DNA of 64,000 bases, from assembly GCA_036488815.1 (NCBI GenBank), contig DASXGX010000147.1:1-64000 (forward strand), in the 5' to 3' direction. Each line of letters begins with the position of its first letter. Position 1 is the stretch's first letter. This DNA comes from Roseiarcus sp036488815 (lineage in GTDB: Bacteria; Pseudomonadota; Alphaproteobacteria; Rhizobiales; Beijerinckiaceae). The position numbers and the translations under genes were made by a program. The notes below the pieces were generated by a model. That model ran no database searches and had not been told where the DNA came from. It saw nothing but the letters and a program-made list of their open reading frames with translations. Below, piece after piece: positions 51,153 to 60,414 of this stretch.

Positions 51153-52019
51153 ATGAAGATTGGCGCGCACTCCTGGCTGCTCGAGACTCGCTATCCGCTG
51201 GCGCAAGCGATGGCCGAGGCCCGGCGCATCGGGTATGAAGGCTACGAGGTGGATATCGGCAATTTTGGAGGAACCGGCCTCGGTCTGCAGATCCTGCCCG
51301 ATCGCATGCAGTATGAGCATCGTGAAGAGATCCGCCGTTCGGCAGTCGAGGCGGATATCGATATCAGCTCGCTGTGCCTGGGCGCCTTGTGGCACTACCC
51401 GTTAGCGAGTCCCGACGAGACGTACCGCAAGCGAGGGGTGGAGATCGTTCAGGCGGCGATCCCGCTGGCGCGAACCCTGGGCGCTGTCTGCATCCTTCTC
51501 CCGATCAATCAGCCAGCCGGTCTCAGCGACAAGGAGGCATGGGACACGACGGTCCGCAGCTTGGCCGAATGCCTCCCATCTGCCGAGGAAGCCGATGTGA
51601 TCCTCGCCGTCGAGAACGTGTGCGCGCCGTTCCTGAAGGGGGCAGCGGAACTCGGGCGCCTCGTCGACAAGCTCGCCTCGCCAGCCTGCCGGGTCTATTA
51701 CGACGTGGGAAACGGCGTCTGGATCGGCCTCGACCCCGTCGCAGAGATCCTCGAGCTTGGCGACCGGATCGCTCAGTTCCACTTGAAGAACCGCAATAGC
51801 CCGCGCGGCGCGCCGGGGACGGACACGGTGTCGGTGAGCGACCCCGGCATCGTGCCGTTCGAGCGTGTGTTCGACGCGATTCAAACGATCGGCTACGACG
51901 GGTATCTCACCGTGGAGGTGCCGACGCTCCACAAGGATGCGGACAAGATCGCGCGCGACAACCTGTCAGCCATTCGCGAGTTGATCGACGCCGCGAAGTC
52001 GTCGGGACACCGGCGATAA
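51153..52019 (+). CDS. Sugar phosphate isomerase/epimerase family (TIM barrel), second copy
   Basis: A 288-residue xylose-isomerase-like barrel. Visible strands with ligand residues: IGYEGYEVDIGNFGG, ILAVENVCAPFLKG (Glu), RVYYDVGNGVWIG (Asp), IAQFHLKNRNS (His) and GYLTVEVPTLH (Glu). The metal site looks complete. It resembles the protein at 45766 only in fold, so the two probably catalyse separate steps. It closes the sugar-type operon; a 229-bp gap with an inverted repeat separates it from the convergent GntR gene. Confidence 0.83.
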   Translation: MKIGAHSWLLETRYPLAQAMAEARRIGYEGYEVDIGNFGGTGLGLQILPDRMQYEHREEIRRSAVEADIDISSLCLGALWHYPLASPDETYRKRGVEIVQAAIPLARTLGAVCILLPINQPAGLSDKEAWDTTVRSLAECLPSAEEADVILAVENVCAPFLKGAAELGRLVDKLASPACRVYYDVGNGVWIGLDPVAEILELGDRIAQFHLKNRNSPRGAPGTDTVSVSDPGIVPFERVFDAIQTIGYDGYLTVEVPTLHKDADKIARDNLSAIRELIDAAKSSGHRR

Positions 52020-52130
52020 CATTCGTATCGAGACGCTCCCTTTGCTCTTCCGTTTTCTCGGCGATGCGCCGCTCGCGGAGCCATCGCCACTCTGTTCCAA
52101 CGCCCGCTCTCTTGATTGAGCGATCCCTGT

Positions 52131-52177
52131 AACGAGACTCGTCGATGGTCGGATCGAGCGCGGCGTCACGTCTCGTT
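52131..52177. terminator. Inverted repeat between convergent genes, possible terminator
   Basis: AACGAGAC (52131-52138) and GTCTCGTT (52170-52177) are perfect 8-nt complements about 31 nt apart, in the gap between the convergent isomerase and GntR genes. The loop is long and no T-tract follows, so it is a weak candidate for a bidirectional transcription stop. The rest of 52020-52248 shows no gene. Confidence 0.25.
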
Positions 52178-52248
52178 GCCAGTGAGATTGCGGCGACCGC
52201 GACAAGCCCGGCGACCTGGAATGCCGTTTCTCCTCTGGCGGCGCGGTC

Positions 52249-52950
52249 TCAGGCCTTCAACAATATCGACTGAACGTGACTCAGATGGGCCTTCATCGCT
52301 TTCCGGGCCGCCACCACGGAGCGAGCCTCAATCTGCCGGACGATCTCCGTGTGATCGCTGAGGTCCATCGCTTCGGTGTGGGCGAGACCCGTCAACGTCG
52401 AGATTCCGGAATGCATGGGCGTAAAGTGATGCGACCATAAGTCATCGACGATGCGAGCAAGGGTCATGTTCTGAGTCGCGCTGGCGATGCGGAAATGAAA
52501 CTCCCGATCGCGCTCCAGACCGGTTTTGAGGTCCGCTGGCGTCCTCATCTTGTCGATAATTTGCCACAGCGCTGCGATATCCGCCTTAGTCGCGTTTCGG
52601 GCGGCCTCGGCCGCTACCTGCGGCTCGATCGTCATGCGGGCCGCCAAAATTTCAAACGGGCCGGCGCTCTCCAGAGGCGCTTGCGAGGCGGAAGCCTCCG
52701 CCGCGGCTTCCGGCGGCAGGTCATGGCGGACATAGATGCCTGACCCCGTGCGGATCTCGACCAACCCTGCAATATCGAGGGCGATCATCGCCTCTCTGAC
52801 GGACGGCCGGCTGACCCCAAGCTGGGTCGCAAGCTCTCGTTCGGAGGGCAGGCGGGCCCCAGCCTCGATCTTGCCGGAGCGTATCATGCCTTCGATCTGC
52901 TGGGCGACCAACTGGTATAGGCGCTGGGTTTCGACGGCCTGGAGTCGCAT
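52249..52950 (-). CDS. FadR/GntR-family transcriptional regulator (FCD domain)
   Basis: A 233-residue regulator. The GntR winged helix is RLYQLVAQQIEGMIRSGKIE followed by RLPSERELATQLGVSRPSVREAMIAL, and the FCD effector domain (about 95-225) holds RDREFHFRIASAT and DHTEIVRQIEARSVVAARKAM, with the His/Asp residues that bind a metal and a carboxylate effector. It is divergent from the importer operon at 53257. A perfect TGG-N5-CCA operator lies in the 306-bp gap, so it most likely represses that operon until an organic acid or amide is present. Confidence 0.87.
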   Translation of the reverse strand: MRLQAVETQRLYQLVAQQIEGMIRSGKIEAGARLPSERELATQLGVSRPSVREAMIALDIAGLVEIRTGSGIYVRHDLPPEAAAEASASQAPLESAGPFEILAARMTIEPQVAAEAARNATKADIAALWQIIDKMRTPADLKTGLERDREFHFRIASATQNMTLARIVDDLWSHHFTPMHSGISTLTGLAHTEAMDLSDHTEIVRQIEARSVVAARKAMKAHLSHVQSILLKA

Positions 52951-53036
52951 CGATCAAGTCCCCTTCCGATCTTGCATTGCGTACCGGCCGCATCCAATTT
53001 GGTCAAGCCAATAAGGCTGCATGGCTGTATGGTGGC

Positions 53037-53055
53037 AAAGTGGCAAGGCCACTTT
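53037..53055. promoter_or_regulatory. FadR/GntR operator in the divergent promoter region
   Basis: AAAGTGGCAAGGCCACTTT is an inverted repeat with perfect 7-nt arms and contains TGG-N5-CCA, the core of FadR-type GntR operators. A second half-site, GCCACTTTTTG, follows at about 53068-53078, and TTGACA stands at 53060-53065, though no well spaced -10 is obvious. It lies between the GntR gene (52950) and the operon at 53257. Otherwise I see no gene in the 306-bp gap 52951-53256. Confidence 0.65.
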
Positions 53056-53256
53056 TCCCTTGACAGCGCCACTTTTTGATAATCTCATGACCCGCATAAA
53101 CACAAGAGCGAGAGGCGAAGCAGCCGCCGATGAGACCGAGGGACCGTCTAAAATCAATATCTTAGGTCTGGACACCGCCAGGCCAAGCCAGCATTCAGGC
53201 GGCTTGGAAAGCTCCAGCCGCCGCGGAGAAAAATTGAGAAAAAAAGGGCATTCGGC

Positions 53257-54567
53257 ATGAAAAATTCTCTGATTTTTGCGGCTGCTTTCGCGGCCTCGGT
53301 CTGTGCGGGCTCCACAGCCTTCGCGCAGGACAAGCCCCAGGATAGGCCCTATGACGGCGTAACGATCCACGTCGGCACGCAGTCGAGCCAATGGGCGGAT
53401 GTATTCAAGAAAATGGCGCCCGAGTTTACGAAGGAGACCGGAATAAAGGTCGAGTTCGAGGACATCTCGTTCGACGTCATGTATGAAAAGCTGAAGACGA
53501 CCTTCATCGGCGGGGCCCCCACATACGATCTCGTCTGGTACGACACCATGTGGACTCCCGAATTTTCGAAATCGGGGTGGATCCGCGATCTGACGCCTTA
53601 CCTCTCGGATCCCAAGCTCACGCCCGCCAACTTTGGATATCCGAACGCCTTTTATGCGACCGAGATCTCGGGCGGCTATGCGAAAGACAACGCCTGGAAA
53701 CTTCCGGCCGGCACTTACGGCATTCCATGGATCGCCGGCTTCAATCCGCTCTACTACCGGACCGACCTTCTGAAGAAGGCCGGCTTCGATAAGCCGCCTG
53801 CGACGATGGACGACTTGCTGAAATATGCCAAAGCCATGAACGATCCGAAGGATGGCGTTTACGGATACGTTATGTCGGCGAAGCAGCCGCGTATTGTTTA
53901 CGACTGGTCGGGTTACCTCTGGACCTACGGCGGAGACTTCTTCGACAAGAATTTTAAGCCGATTTTCAACAGTCCTCAGGGGGTCAAGGCGCTCGAAACT
54001 TACATCGCGCTTGGCAAGCTCTCGCCCCCGGGCGTCGGCGCCTATCACATCACCGAGGAATGGACGTCCTTCATGCAGGGGCACGCCGCCATGGCCTGGA
54101 CGTTCCAGGACCTCGCGTCGGTCGCCCGAAAGGACTCGAAGATCATCGACAAGTTCGAATGCGCGCCGCCGGTTTCGGAAGGCGGTCCGCGCGTGAGTTT
54201 GTTGGCCGGCATTACGGCCTCGATTCCGACAAGCGCCGCCAATCCCCAAGCCGCCTATCTCTTCGCAGTGTGGGCGCAGAGCGCCGAACGCGCCAAGGCC
54301 GCCACGCTCCAAGGCGCGATGAGCTGGCGGAAGTCGATCTACAATGATCCGGACGTCCAGGCGATGTATCCCTCGGTGCGGAACGACATCCCGGCGAAGA
54401 CAATCGAGACCGCGCGGCCGGTTCCTCTCATTCCCGAATGGGCGGCTGTCGACCAGATCATCGGGGAGCAGCTTTCGGCCGCTTTCGCGGGCACGAAGAC
54501 CCCGAAGGCTGCATTGGATGAAGCCGCAACTCGCGTGGCGTCGTACATGAAAGACGCCGGTTACTAA
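53257..54567 (+). CDS. ABC importer solute-binding protein (family 1)
   Basis: A 436-residue periplasmic binding protein with a Sec signal peptide (IFAAAFAASVCAGSTAFAQ, cut after AFA). The mature part follows the UgpB/MalE pattern: FTKETGIKVEFEDISFDVMY, FIGGAPTYDLVWYDTMW, GIPWIAGFNPLYYRTDLLKK and WTSFMQGHAAMAWTFQDLAS. It starts the operon regulated by the GntR protein. As hydantoinase and aminotransferase genes follow, the ligand may be an N-containing compound rather than a simple sugar. A strong hairpin follows the gene. Confidence 0.87.
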   Translation: MKNSLIFAAAFAASVCAGSTAFAQDKPQDRPYDGVTIHVGTQSSQWADVFKKMAPEFTKETGIKVEFEDISFDVMYEKLKTTFIGGAPTYDLVWYDTMWTPEFSKSGWIRDLTPYLSDPKLTPANFGYPNAFYATEISGGYAKDNAWKLPAGTYGIPWIAGFNPLYYRTDLLKKAGFDKPPATMDDLLKYAKAMNDPKDGVYGYVMSAKQPRIVYDWSGYLWTYGGDFFDKNFKPIFNSPQGVKALETYIALGKLSPPGVGAYHITEEWTSFMQGHAAMAWTFQDLASVARKDSKIIDKFECAPPVSEGGPRVSLLAGITASIPTSAANPQAAYLFAVWAQSAERAKAATLQGAMSWRKSIYNDPDVQAMYPSVRNDIPAKTIETARPVPLIPEWAAVDQIIGEQLSAAFAGTKTPKAALDEAATRVASYMKDAGY

Positions 54568-54577
54568 GAGGCAGTAT

Positions 54578-54601
54578 GGCTCCAGGCGCTCGTCTGGAGC
54601 C
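54578..54601 (+). promoter_or_regulatory. Intercistronic stem-loop after the binding-protein gene
   Basis: GGCTCCAG and CTGGAGCC form a perfect 8-bp stem around the 8-nt loop GCGCTCGT. No T-tract follows, and the operon continues 35 bp later. Such hairpins after the solute-binding gene usually protect the upstream message or cut read-through, so that binding protein is made in excess over permeases. Confidence 0.6.
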
Positions 54602-54635
54602 GTTCCGTCCTTGAGTTGGCCGAGCGAGCATCGTA

Positions 54636-55508
54636 ATGATCAAAGCAGATAAAAAAAGTATACTCTATTTTGTCGGTCCGGCGCTCGTGCTGATGCTGGT
54701 CGTAGCCATAGGCCCGCTGCTCTATAGCGTCTTCTTGAGCTTCCACAATTGGAACCTCGCCAAGGCGCACTCGTTCCAGTTCGTTGGATTGGCAAACTAC
54801 CTATCCTTCTTCGTCGACCCGACCATCTGGCATTCCGTCGGCAGAACCATCATTTATGTTGGCGCCTGCATGGTGCTCGAGGTGGCGTTGGGCCTTGGCA
54901 TCGCCTTTCTTTTCGACACCAATTTCAGGGGCGAAAGCTGGATCCGTGCGATCCTCATCCTGCCGATGGTGATGTCGGAGGTCGTCGTTGGGCTTATATG
55001 GCGATGGATATACAACGCCGAATACGGAATCCTGAACTACTTCCTCCAAGTGTTGGGATTTGAGCGTCTGTCCTGGCTGACGACGCCTGGTCTCGCTATG
55101 ACGTCGCTTGTCATTACAGACGTTTGGCAGTGGACGCCGCTTGTCTTCTTGGTATGCTTGGCCGGTCTAAAGTCCGTCCCACAGGACAGCATTGAAGCCG
55201 CGCGGCTCGACGGAGCGAATTGGCTGCAGGTCCAGTGGCATGTCACCTTGCCGGCGATTAAGCCAATTATAGTGTCCGTGGTCCTTTTGCGTCTGATCGA
55301 CTGCTTCCGCTTCGTCGACAAAGTCTTCATCATGACCTATGGCGGCCCGGCCAACGACACGGCGCTTTTGGGCTTTCGCATCTACATTTATGGCTTCAAA
55401 TATTTCGAGATCGGACAAACCGCAGCCTATTCGCTGATCTACGTCGCCGCCATTACCGTACTGGTGAGAATCCTGATCCGTTCCTTCAACTCCAAGGCGG
55501 TGGCGTGA
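54636..55508 (+). CDS. ABC importer permease (MalF/UgpA type)
   Basis: A 290-residue inner-membrane permease with six hydrophobic segments. The N-terminal helix is YFVGPALVLMLVVAIGPLLY; the EAA loop reads SIEAARLDGANWLQVQWHVTLPAIKP (about 186-211). The segment FVDKVFIMTYGGPANDTALLGF is typical for the family. Its TGA overlaps the next ATG (TGATG at 55506-55510). It pairs with the following permease and the ATPase at 61799. Confidence 0.9.
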   Translation: MIKADKKSILYFVGPALVLMLVVAIGPLLYSVFLSFHNWNLAKAHSFQFVGLANYLSFFVDPTIWHSVGRTIIYVGACMVLEVALGLGIAFLFDTNFRGESWIRAILILPMVMSEVVVGLIWRWIYNAEYGILNYFLQVLGFERLSWLTTPGLAMTSLVITDVWQWTPLVFLVCLAGLKSVPQDSIEAARLDGANWLQVQWHVTLPAIKPIIVSVVLLRLIDCFRFVDKVFIMTYGGPANDTALLGFRIYIYGFKYFEIGQTAAYSLIYVAAITVLVRILIRSFNSKAVA

Positions 55509-56332
55509 TGCGCGCCGGAAAATTATTGTCGGGCGTCTTCACCTACGCCGCGGTCGCGGTGATCGTCGTATTCTTCGGCTTTCCACTCTACTGGACGGTT
55601 TTGACGTCGATCAAACCGGTTGAACTCATTCCGCAAAATCCGCCTGTATTCTTCTTTACGCCAACGTTTGATTATTACCGGCAGATTTTTTCGCAATCGG
55701 TCGTCTGGCGCAGTCTTTTGAACAGCACAGTGGTCGCGACGGTGAGCACCGCGCTGGCCGTGGGTCTCGGCGCCCCTGTGGCGTACGCCTTGGCGCGCTT
55801 CAATTTTCGCGGACGCGAGCAGATCGCGTTCTTCTTTCTTTCAACACGGATGACGCCGCCTGTGGCGGTTGTCCTGCCGTTCTTCCTGATCGCTCGCGCC
55901 TTTGGTTTGCTCGACAGCAGGTTGATCCTCATCATCGCCTATACGACGTTCAACATTGGATTTGTGGTTTGGCTGCTTCGTGGTTTCTTCAGCGAGGTTC
56001 CCACCGAGATCGATGAAGCCGCGATGGTGGATGGCTGTTCGCGCGGCGGCGCCTTCCTGAAGGTCGTGCTGCCGCTCGCCGCGCCCGGCATTGCGGCGGC
56101 CGGGATCATTTGTTTCATCTTCTGTTGGAACGAATTCCTCTTCGCGTTGATCCTGACGAGCTTCAACGCCAAGACCTTGCCGGTTGCCGCCGCCGGCTTC
56201 GTGACTGACCGGCTGGTGTTGTGGGGCAACCTCTGTGCGACCGCCGTCATCACCTATGTGCCGGTCGCCTTTTTCGCATTGCTTGCGCGCAAGCATTTGA
56301 TCCGCGGTCTGACCATGGGCGGCGTGAAGTAG
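55508..56332 (+). CDS. ABC importer permease (MalG/UgpE type)
   Basis: A 274-residue inner-membrane permease. The N-terminal part FGFPLYWTVLTSIKPVELI is the MalG/UgpE signature, and the EAA loop reads EIDEAAMVDGCSRGGAFLKVVLPLAAP. The start is ATG 55508, overlapping the stop of the preceding permease; a GTG one codon earlier is less likely. The hydantoinase A gene begins 47 bp later in the same operon. Confidence 0.9.
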   Translation: MRAGKLLSGVFTYAAVAVIVVFFGFPLYWTVLTSIKPVELIPQNPPVFFFTPTFDYYRQIFSQSVVWRSLLNSTVVATVSTALAVGLGAPVAYALARFNFRGREQIAFFFLSTRMTPPVAVVLPFFLIARAFGLLDSRLILIIAYTTFNIGFVVWLLRGFFSEVPTEIDEAAMVDGCSRGGAFLKVVLPLAAPGIAAAGIICFIFCWNEFLFALILTSFNAKTLPVAAAGFVTDRLVLWGNLCATAVITYVPVAFFALLARKHLIRGLTMGGVK

Positions 56333-56379
56333 CTCGCACGACTGTGTCGAAAGTCGGATCTGTTTAGGGAGTTTGTCTT

Positions 56380-58407
56380 TTGACGATTATGTTGGGAATT
56401 GACGTCGGCGGAACCTTCACTGATTTCGTTGCGCAGGACGCTGCAACCGGCAAGACCACGGTGTGGAAGTCGTTATCGGAAGCCGGCGACCCCGTTACGG
56501 GAATCCTGCGAGGCCTCGAGCAATTTCAGGACCGCGAGAGGATCGACGTTGTTCGTCTGGGAACGACCGTCGCGACCAACGCTCTGCTCGAACGCACAGT
56601 TGCTCCGATCGCCTATGTCACCACGTCCGGCTTCAAGGATGTGCTGTTCATTCAGCGCGGTCATCGCCGCTTCCACTACGATCTCAGTTGGAAAAAGCCG
56701 AAGCCGTTGGTCAAGCGCAGGAATTGCTACGAGCTCGACGAGCGCGTCGACAGCAAGGGGAACGTCGTCACCCCGCTCGATGAGGAGCAGGTTCGCGAGC
56801 TCGCCAGAAAACTGGCCAAGGACGAAACCATTCAAGCCGTCGCGGTCGCTCTGCTGTTTTCTTACGTCAATCCATCCCACGAGCAGCGCGTCAAGGCGAT
56901 CTTCGCGGAAGAGGCGCCGGCGCTGCCGGTTTCGATCTCCTATGACGTGCTCCCCCGATGGAAGGAATATGAACGGGCGTCGACCACCGTCGCCGACGCG
57001 GCCTTGAAGCCGATCGTCAGTCGCCAGATGAACCGCGTTCGCGACCGCTTAAGAGAACATGGCGTTGGTAAATCCGTGTCGGTCATCCGATCGAACGGCG
57101 GCGAGATGACCTTGGACGCCGCATCCGAGGCGCCTGTCCAACTGGCTCTTTCCGGTCCCACCGGCGGGGTCGTCGCCGCCAAACATCTCGCCAACTTGCT
57201 TGGCCTGCCGTCGCTCGTGACCTTCGATATGGGGGGCACATCGACCGATTGCGCCACCATCCGTGACGGGCAAGAGACCTTCACGACGGAATTCGAGATC
57301 GAATGGGGCGTGCCGATCCAGATTCCGATGATCGACGTGCGCACGATCGGCGCTGGCGGTGGTTCGATCGCCTGGATCGACAAGGGCGGCATGCTGCGGG
57401 TTGGACCGGAGAGCTCGCGATCCTATCCCGGGCCTGCCTGTTATGGCCAAGGCGGCGTCGAACCAACGGTCACGGACGCCAATGTCCTGCTCGGGCGGAT
57501 CAACCCGGCGAATTTCCTCGGCGGCAAAATGAAACTCGACGTCGCGGCCGCCGCGCGGGCAATGCAGAAGGTCGCCGAGCCGCTCGGGTTGACGCGCGAG
57601 CAAGCCGCGCTCGCGATCGTCCGCATCGCCAACAACAATATGCAGGGGGCGCTGCGCAGCGTGCTTATCGAGCGTGGTCTCGACCCGCGAGATTTCACGT
57701 TGATGGGCTTTGGCGGCGCGGGACCGTTGCATATCTGTGAGCTGATGGACATGGCGGGCATTCCCCGCGGCCTCGTGCCCAATCATCCCGGCCAGCAGTC
57801 GGCTTTCGGTTTCACCCTCACCGATGCTCGGGTGGATCGCCAGCGCACCACTCATATGACGTCGGTCGATTACGACGCAAAGCGGGCGTCGGCGGTCCTG
57901 CGGCGACTGGCTGAGGAAGCGCTTGCGGACCTTTCTCAGCAGCAAAAATCCGAAAGCGTCTCGGTGCTGTGCTCGCTGGAAATGCGTTACCACGGTCAGA
58001 ACTACGAGCTGGAGCTGTCGATCGATCAGAACGTTTTCGACAGCGGTCAGGAAGACAAGCTCTGGAATGCTTTTCACGACGCCCACGAAGCGCGTTTCGG
58101 CTTCAAGTTTCAGGGTGAGACCGTCGAGATCGTCAATTTCATCGTGACGGCGATCGGTCATACCCCGACGCCTGAACTGAGCAAAATTGCAGTCGGCGAT
58201 GGCTCGGCGACGCCGGTCGCGTGGCGCAAGGCGCACTTCGAACACGCCGCCATAGAGGTTCCCGTTTTCAAGCGCGACACACTTCTCGCCAACACGAAAA
58301 TCGCCGGCCCCGCACTGATCGAAGAAGCCGTGTCGGTCACCGTGATCGGTCCGCGCCACCGGGCGGAAATCGACGCTTATGGCCACATCATGATCGAGAA
58401 GAATTGA
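56380..58407 (+). CDS. Hydantoinase/oxoprolinase A-type subunit (HyuA)
   Basis: A 675-residue ATP-binding subunit of the hydantoinase/oxoprolinase/acetophenone-carboxylase family. It begins GIDVGGTFTDFVAQDAATG (actin-like phosphate loop) and contains RLGTTVATNALLER, SNGGEMTLDAASE, LSGPTGGVVAAKHLA and FDMGGTSTDCATI. The start is TTG 56380, with AGGGAG 8 nt upstream; the ATG at 56389 is too far from it. Family enzymes use ATP to open hydantoin or 5-oxoproline rings or to carboxylate ketones. The B subunit follows 43 bp later, and the import genes suggest that the substrate comes from outside. Confidence 0.87.
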   Translation: MTIMLGIDVGGTFTDFVAQDAATGKTTVWKSLSEAGDPVTGILRGLEQFQDRERIDVVRLGTTVATNALLERTVAPIAYVTTSGFKDVLFIQRGHRRFHYDLSWKKPKPLVKRRNCYELDERVDSKGNVVTPLDEEQVRELARKLAKDETIQAVAVALLFSYVNPSHEQRVKAIFAEEAPALPVSISYDVLPRWKEYERASTTVADAALKPIVSRQMNRVRDRLREHGVGKSVSVIRSNGGEMTLDAASEAPVQLALSGPTGGVVAAKHLANLLGLPSLVTFDMGGTSTDCATIRDGQETFTTEFEIEWGVPIQIPMIDVRTIGAGGGSIAWIDKGGMLRVGPESSRSYPGPACYGQGGVEPTVTDANVLLGRINPANFLGGKMKLDVAAAARAMQKVAEPLGLTREQAALAIVRIANNNMQGALRSVLIERGLDPRDFTLMGFGGAGPLHICELMDMAGIPRGLVPNHPGQQSAFGFTLTDARVDRQRTTHMTSVDYDAKRASAVLRRLAEEALADLSQQQKSESVSVLCSLEMRYHGQNYELELSIDQNVFDSGQEDKLWNAFHDAHEARFGFKFQGETVEIVNFIVTAIGHTPTPELSKIAVGDGSATPVAWRKAHFEHAAIEVPVFKRDTLLANTKIAGPALIEEAVSVTVIGPRHRAEIDAYGHIMIEKN

Positions 58408-58450
58408 CGTTTGCAGGAATAAGCGCGCGTACGACTCCAGGTGATCTGAA

Positions 58451-60373
58451 ATGAAATTGTCCGACAATGGATATTACGTCGAGAAATATGTGAAGTGCCG
58501 CAATTGCGGTCTGCTCATCTACAAGGACGGGTTGACAAAGAAGGTTGCCGGAAAAGCCCATCTGTTTTGCTCGCAGTGGTGCGTCGAGTGGTTCGACCGC
58601 AGGGAGAATAACGCATCGCCAGCGCCGCTGCCGCTTCCGCGGCAGCAAGGTGGGGCTGTCGCCGCGCGCAACGTTGTGACGATGAACATACTCGACTCGG
58701 CAATGGTCTCCATTTGCAGAGAAATGGGCATCCTCATGATGAAGACGTCGTATTCGACGATCTTCAACGAAGGCTTGGACTTCACCTGCGCGCTTGCCGA
58801 CCGTAATGGCGATCTGATTGCCGTGGGCGAATTCTGCCCGTCGATGATCGGCGGCATGCCGCTGATCGTGAAGACGATCACAAAGGAAATACCGTTGAGC
58901 GCGTTCAGCGACGGGGATGTTGTGATACACAACGATCCTCATCGCGGCGGCCTGCATCTGCCCGAACACACGTTGATCAAGCCCTTCTATGTCGATGGCG
59001 AATTGCTGGGCTTTGCCGCCTGCATCGGGCATGTCGCGGAAATCGGCGGGACGGTGCCGGGCGCCTTCAACGGCGAGGCGACCGAAATCTTTCACGAGGG
59101 GCTGTGCGTGCCGCCGGTGAAGATCAAGGTCAAGGGCGAAGACAACGTCGACGTCTGGAAGATGCTTCTCGCCAATGTCCGCACGCCGAAACATAATTAT
59201 GGCGATCTTCGCGCGATGATTGGCGCAGTCGATCTCGGCGTCGAGCGCATCTCCGAGCTTGTCAAAAAATATGGCAAGGACGTCTTCATCAAGACCTGTC
59301 AGGACTTGATGGATTATTCCGAGACGTGCATGCGCGCTGAGCTCGCGACATTCCCAGATGGACGCTACAGCTTTGAGGACCTCGTCGAAAACGATGGGAT
59401 CGAGGCAGGCAAGCGGCACAAGCTCCACGTCGACGTCTATGTGCAGGGCGACGAAATCGTCGCCGACTTTACCGGCACGGATCCTCAAGCGCGCGGACCG
59501 ATCAATGCGACGCTCGGCGTCGCAATGGGCGCGACCTACAACGCCTTTCTTCATCTGACCGACCCCTCGATCCCGAAGAATTCCGGGGCCTTCCGGCCGC
59601 TGCGCATCGTCGCCGAGCCAGGCACTTTGGCAAACGTGAACTACCCGGCTCCAGAAGTGGCCGGCAATACCGAACTGCATCCTCGTTACGCCGGCATCGT
59701 CTTTGGGGCGATGTCGAAGTGCGTGCCGGACCGCGTGATGGCGTCTGAGGCCGGCACTGGCGGCAACTTCGTATTCGGCGGGCGTCACCCGGACACTGAT
59801 GACTACTACGTCTGTTACGACGTCATGTTTGGCGGCTGGGGCGGGCGCGCCGACGCGGACGGCAACGACACCGTCGTTGTCATCAGCGGCAATTGCCGCC
59901 TCAATCCTACCGAGGTCTTCGAAACCCGGTACCCCTGGCGTGTCGAGAATTTCGCGCTCACTCCAGACTCCGGAGGCGCCGGCGCGCACCGCGGCGGTCT
60001 TGGCTTCACCCGCACCCTGATGGCGACGGCGAAGGAGATCACCGTCAGCCAATGTACCGATCATCATGAGGTTGCGCCGTGGTCGCTGTTCGGCGGTCAG
60101 ACGGGCGGCCTTGGCTCGACATTCATTCAAAGGAGCGGCGCCGCGGACTGGCAGACGGTTTCGCAAGCCTACAACAAGGTCTCTACCAGTAAATTCGCCA
60201 ATATACGGGTTCTCAGCGGCGACCGTATCAAGATCACCGTGCCGGGTGGCGGCGGTTACGGCGACCCCCATGCCCGCAGCAGATCGCAGGTAGAGGAAGA
60301 TCTGCTCGAGGGCTTCATTTCCGAAGAAGCGGCCCGTGACATCTACGGTTTAACCGAAGAAGTCGACAATTGA
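58451..60373 (+). CDS. Hydantoinase B-type subunit (HyuB) with an N-terminal four-cysteine motif
   Basis: A 640-residue protein. Residues about 75-630 are the hydantoinase B/oxoprolinase domain (DSAMVSICREMGILMMKTSYS, IHNDPHRGGLHLPEH, DFTGTDPQARGPINAT, PGGGGYGDPHAR). The first 60 residues are an addition: KCRNCG and FCSQWC give Cys16, Cys19, Cys40 and Cys44, a likely small zinc site, followed by a proline-rich linker. Normal HyuB proteins start near the DSAMVSI part. AGGTGA stands 6 nt before the ATG. With HyuA it should form an ATP-dependent ring-opening or carboxylating complex. Confidence 0.85.
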   Translation: MKLSDNGYYVEKYVKCRNCGLLIYKDGLTKKVAGKAHLFCSQWCVEWFDRRENNASPAPLPLPRQQGGAVAARNVVTMNILDSAMVSICREMGILMMKTSYSTIFNEGLDFTCALADRNGDLIAVGEFCPSMIGGMPLIVKTITKEIPLSAFSDGDVVIHNDPHRGGLHLPEHTLIKPFYVDGELLGFAACIGHVAEIGGTVPGAFNGEATEIFHEGLCVPPVKIKVKGEDNVDVWKMLLANVRTPKHNYGDLRAMIGAVDLGVERISELVKKYGKDVFIKTCQDLMDYSETCMRAELATFPDGRYSFEDLVENDGIEAGKRHKLHVDVYVQGDEIVADFTGTDPQARGPINATLGVAMGATYNAFLHLTDPSIPKNSGAFRPLRIVAEPGTLANVNYPAPEVAGNTELHPRYAGIVFGAMSKCVPDRVMASEAGTGGNFVFGGRHPDTDDYYVCYDVMFGGWGGRADADGNDTVVVISGNCRLNPTEVFETRYPWRVENFALTPDSGGAGAHRGGLGFTRTLMATAKEITVSQCTDHHEVAPWSLFGGQTGGLGSTFIQRSGAADWQTVSQAYNKVSTSKFANIRVLSGDRIKITVPGGGGYGDPHARSRSQVEEDLLEGFISEEAARDIYGLTEEVDN

Positions 60374-60414
60374 TCCGTCTGCCTCCATTAGTAAAAGCGA
60401 GAATTGAGAATATT

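Noticed and set aside
58388..60271. 627-residue minus-strand frame antisense to the HyuB gene
   Set aside because: No known domain, and it lies fully opposite a well-conserved HyuB gene; this is codon-bias shadowing.
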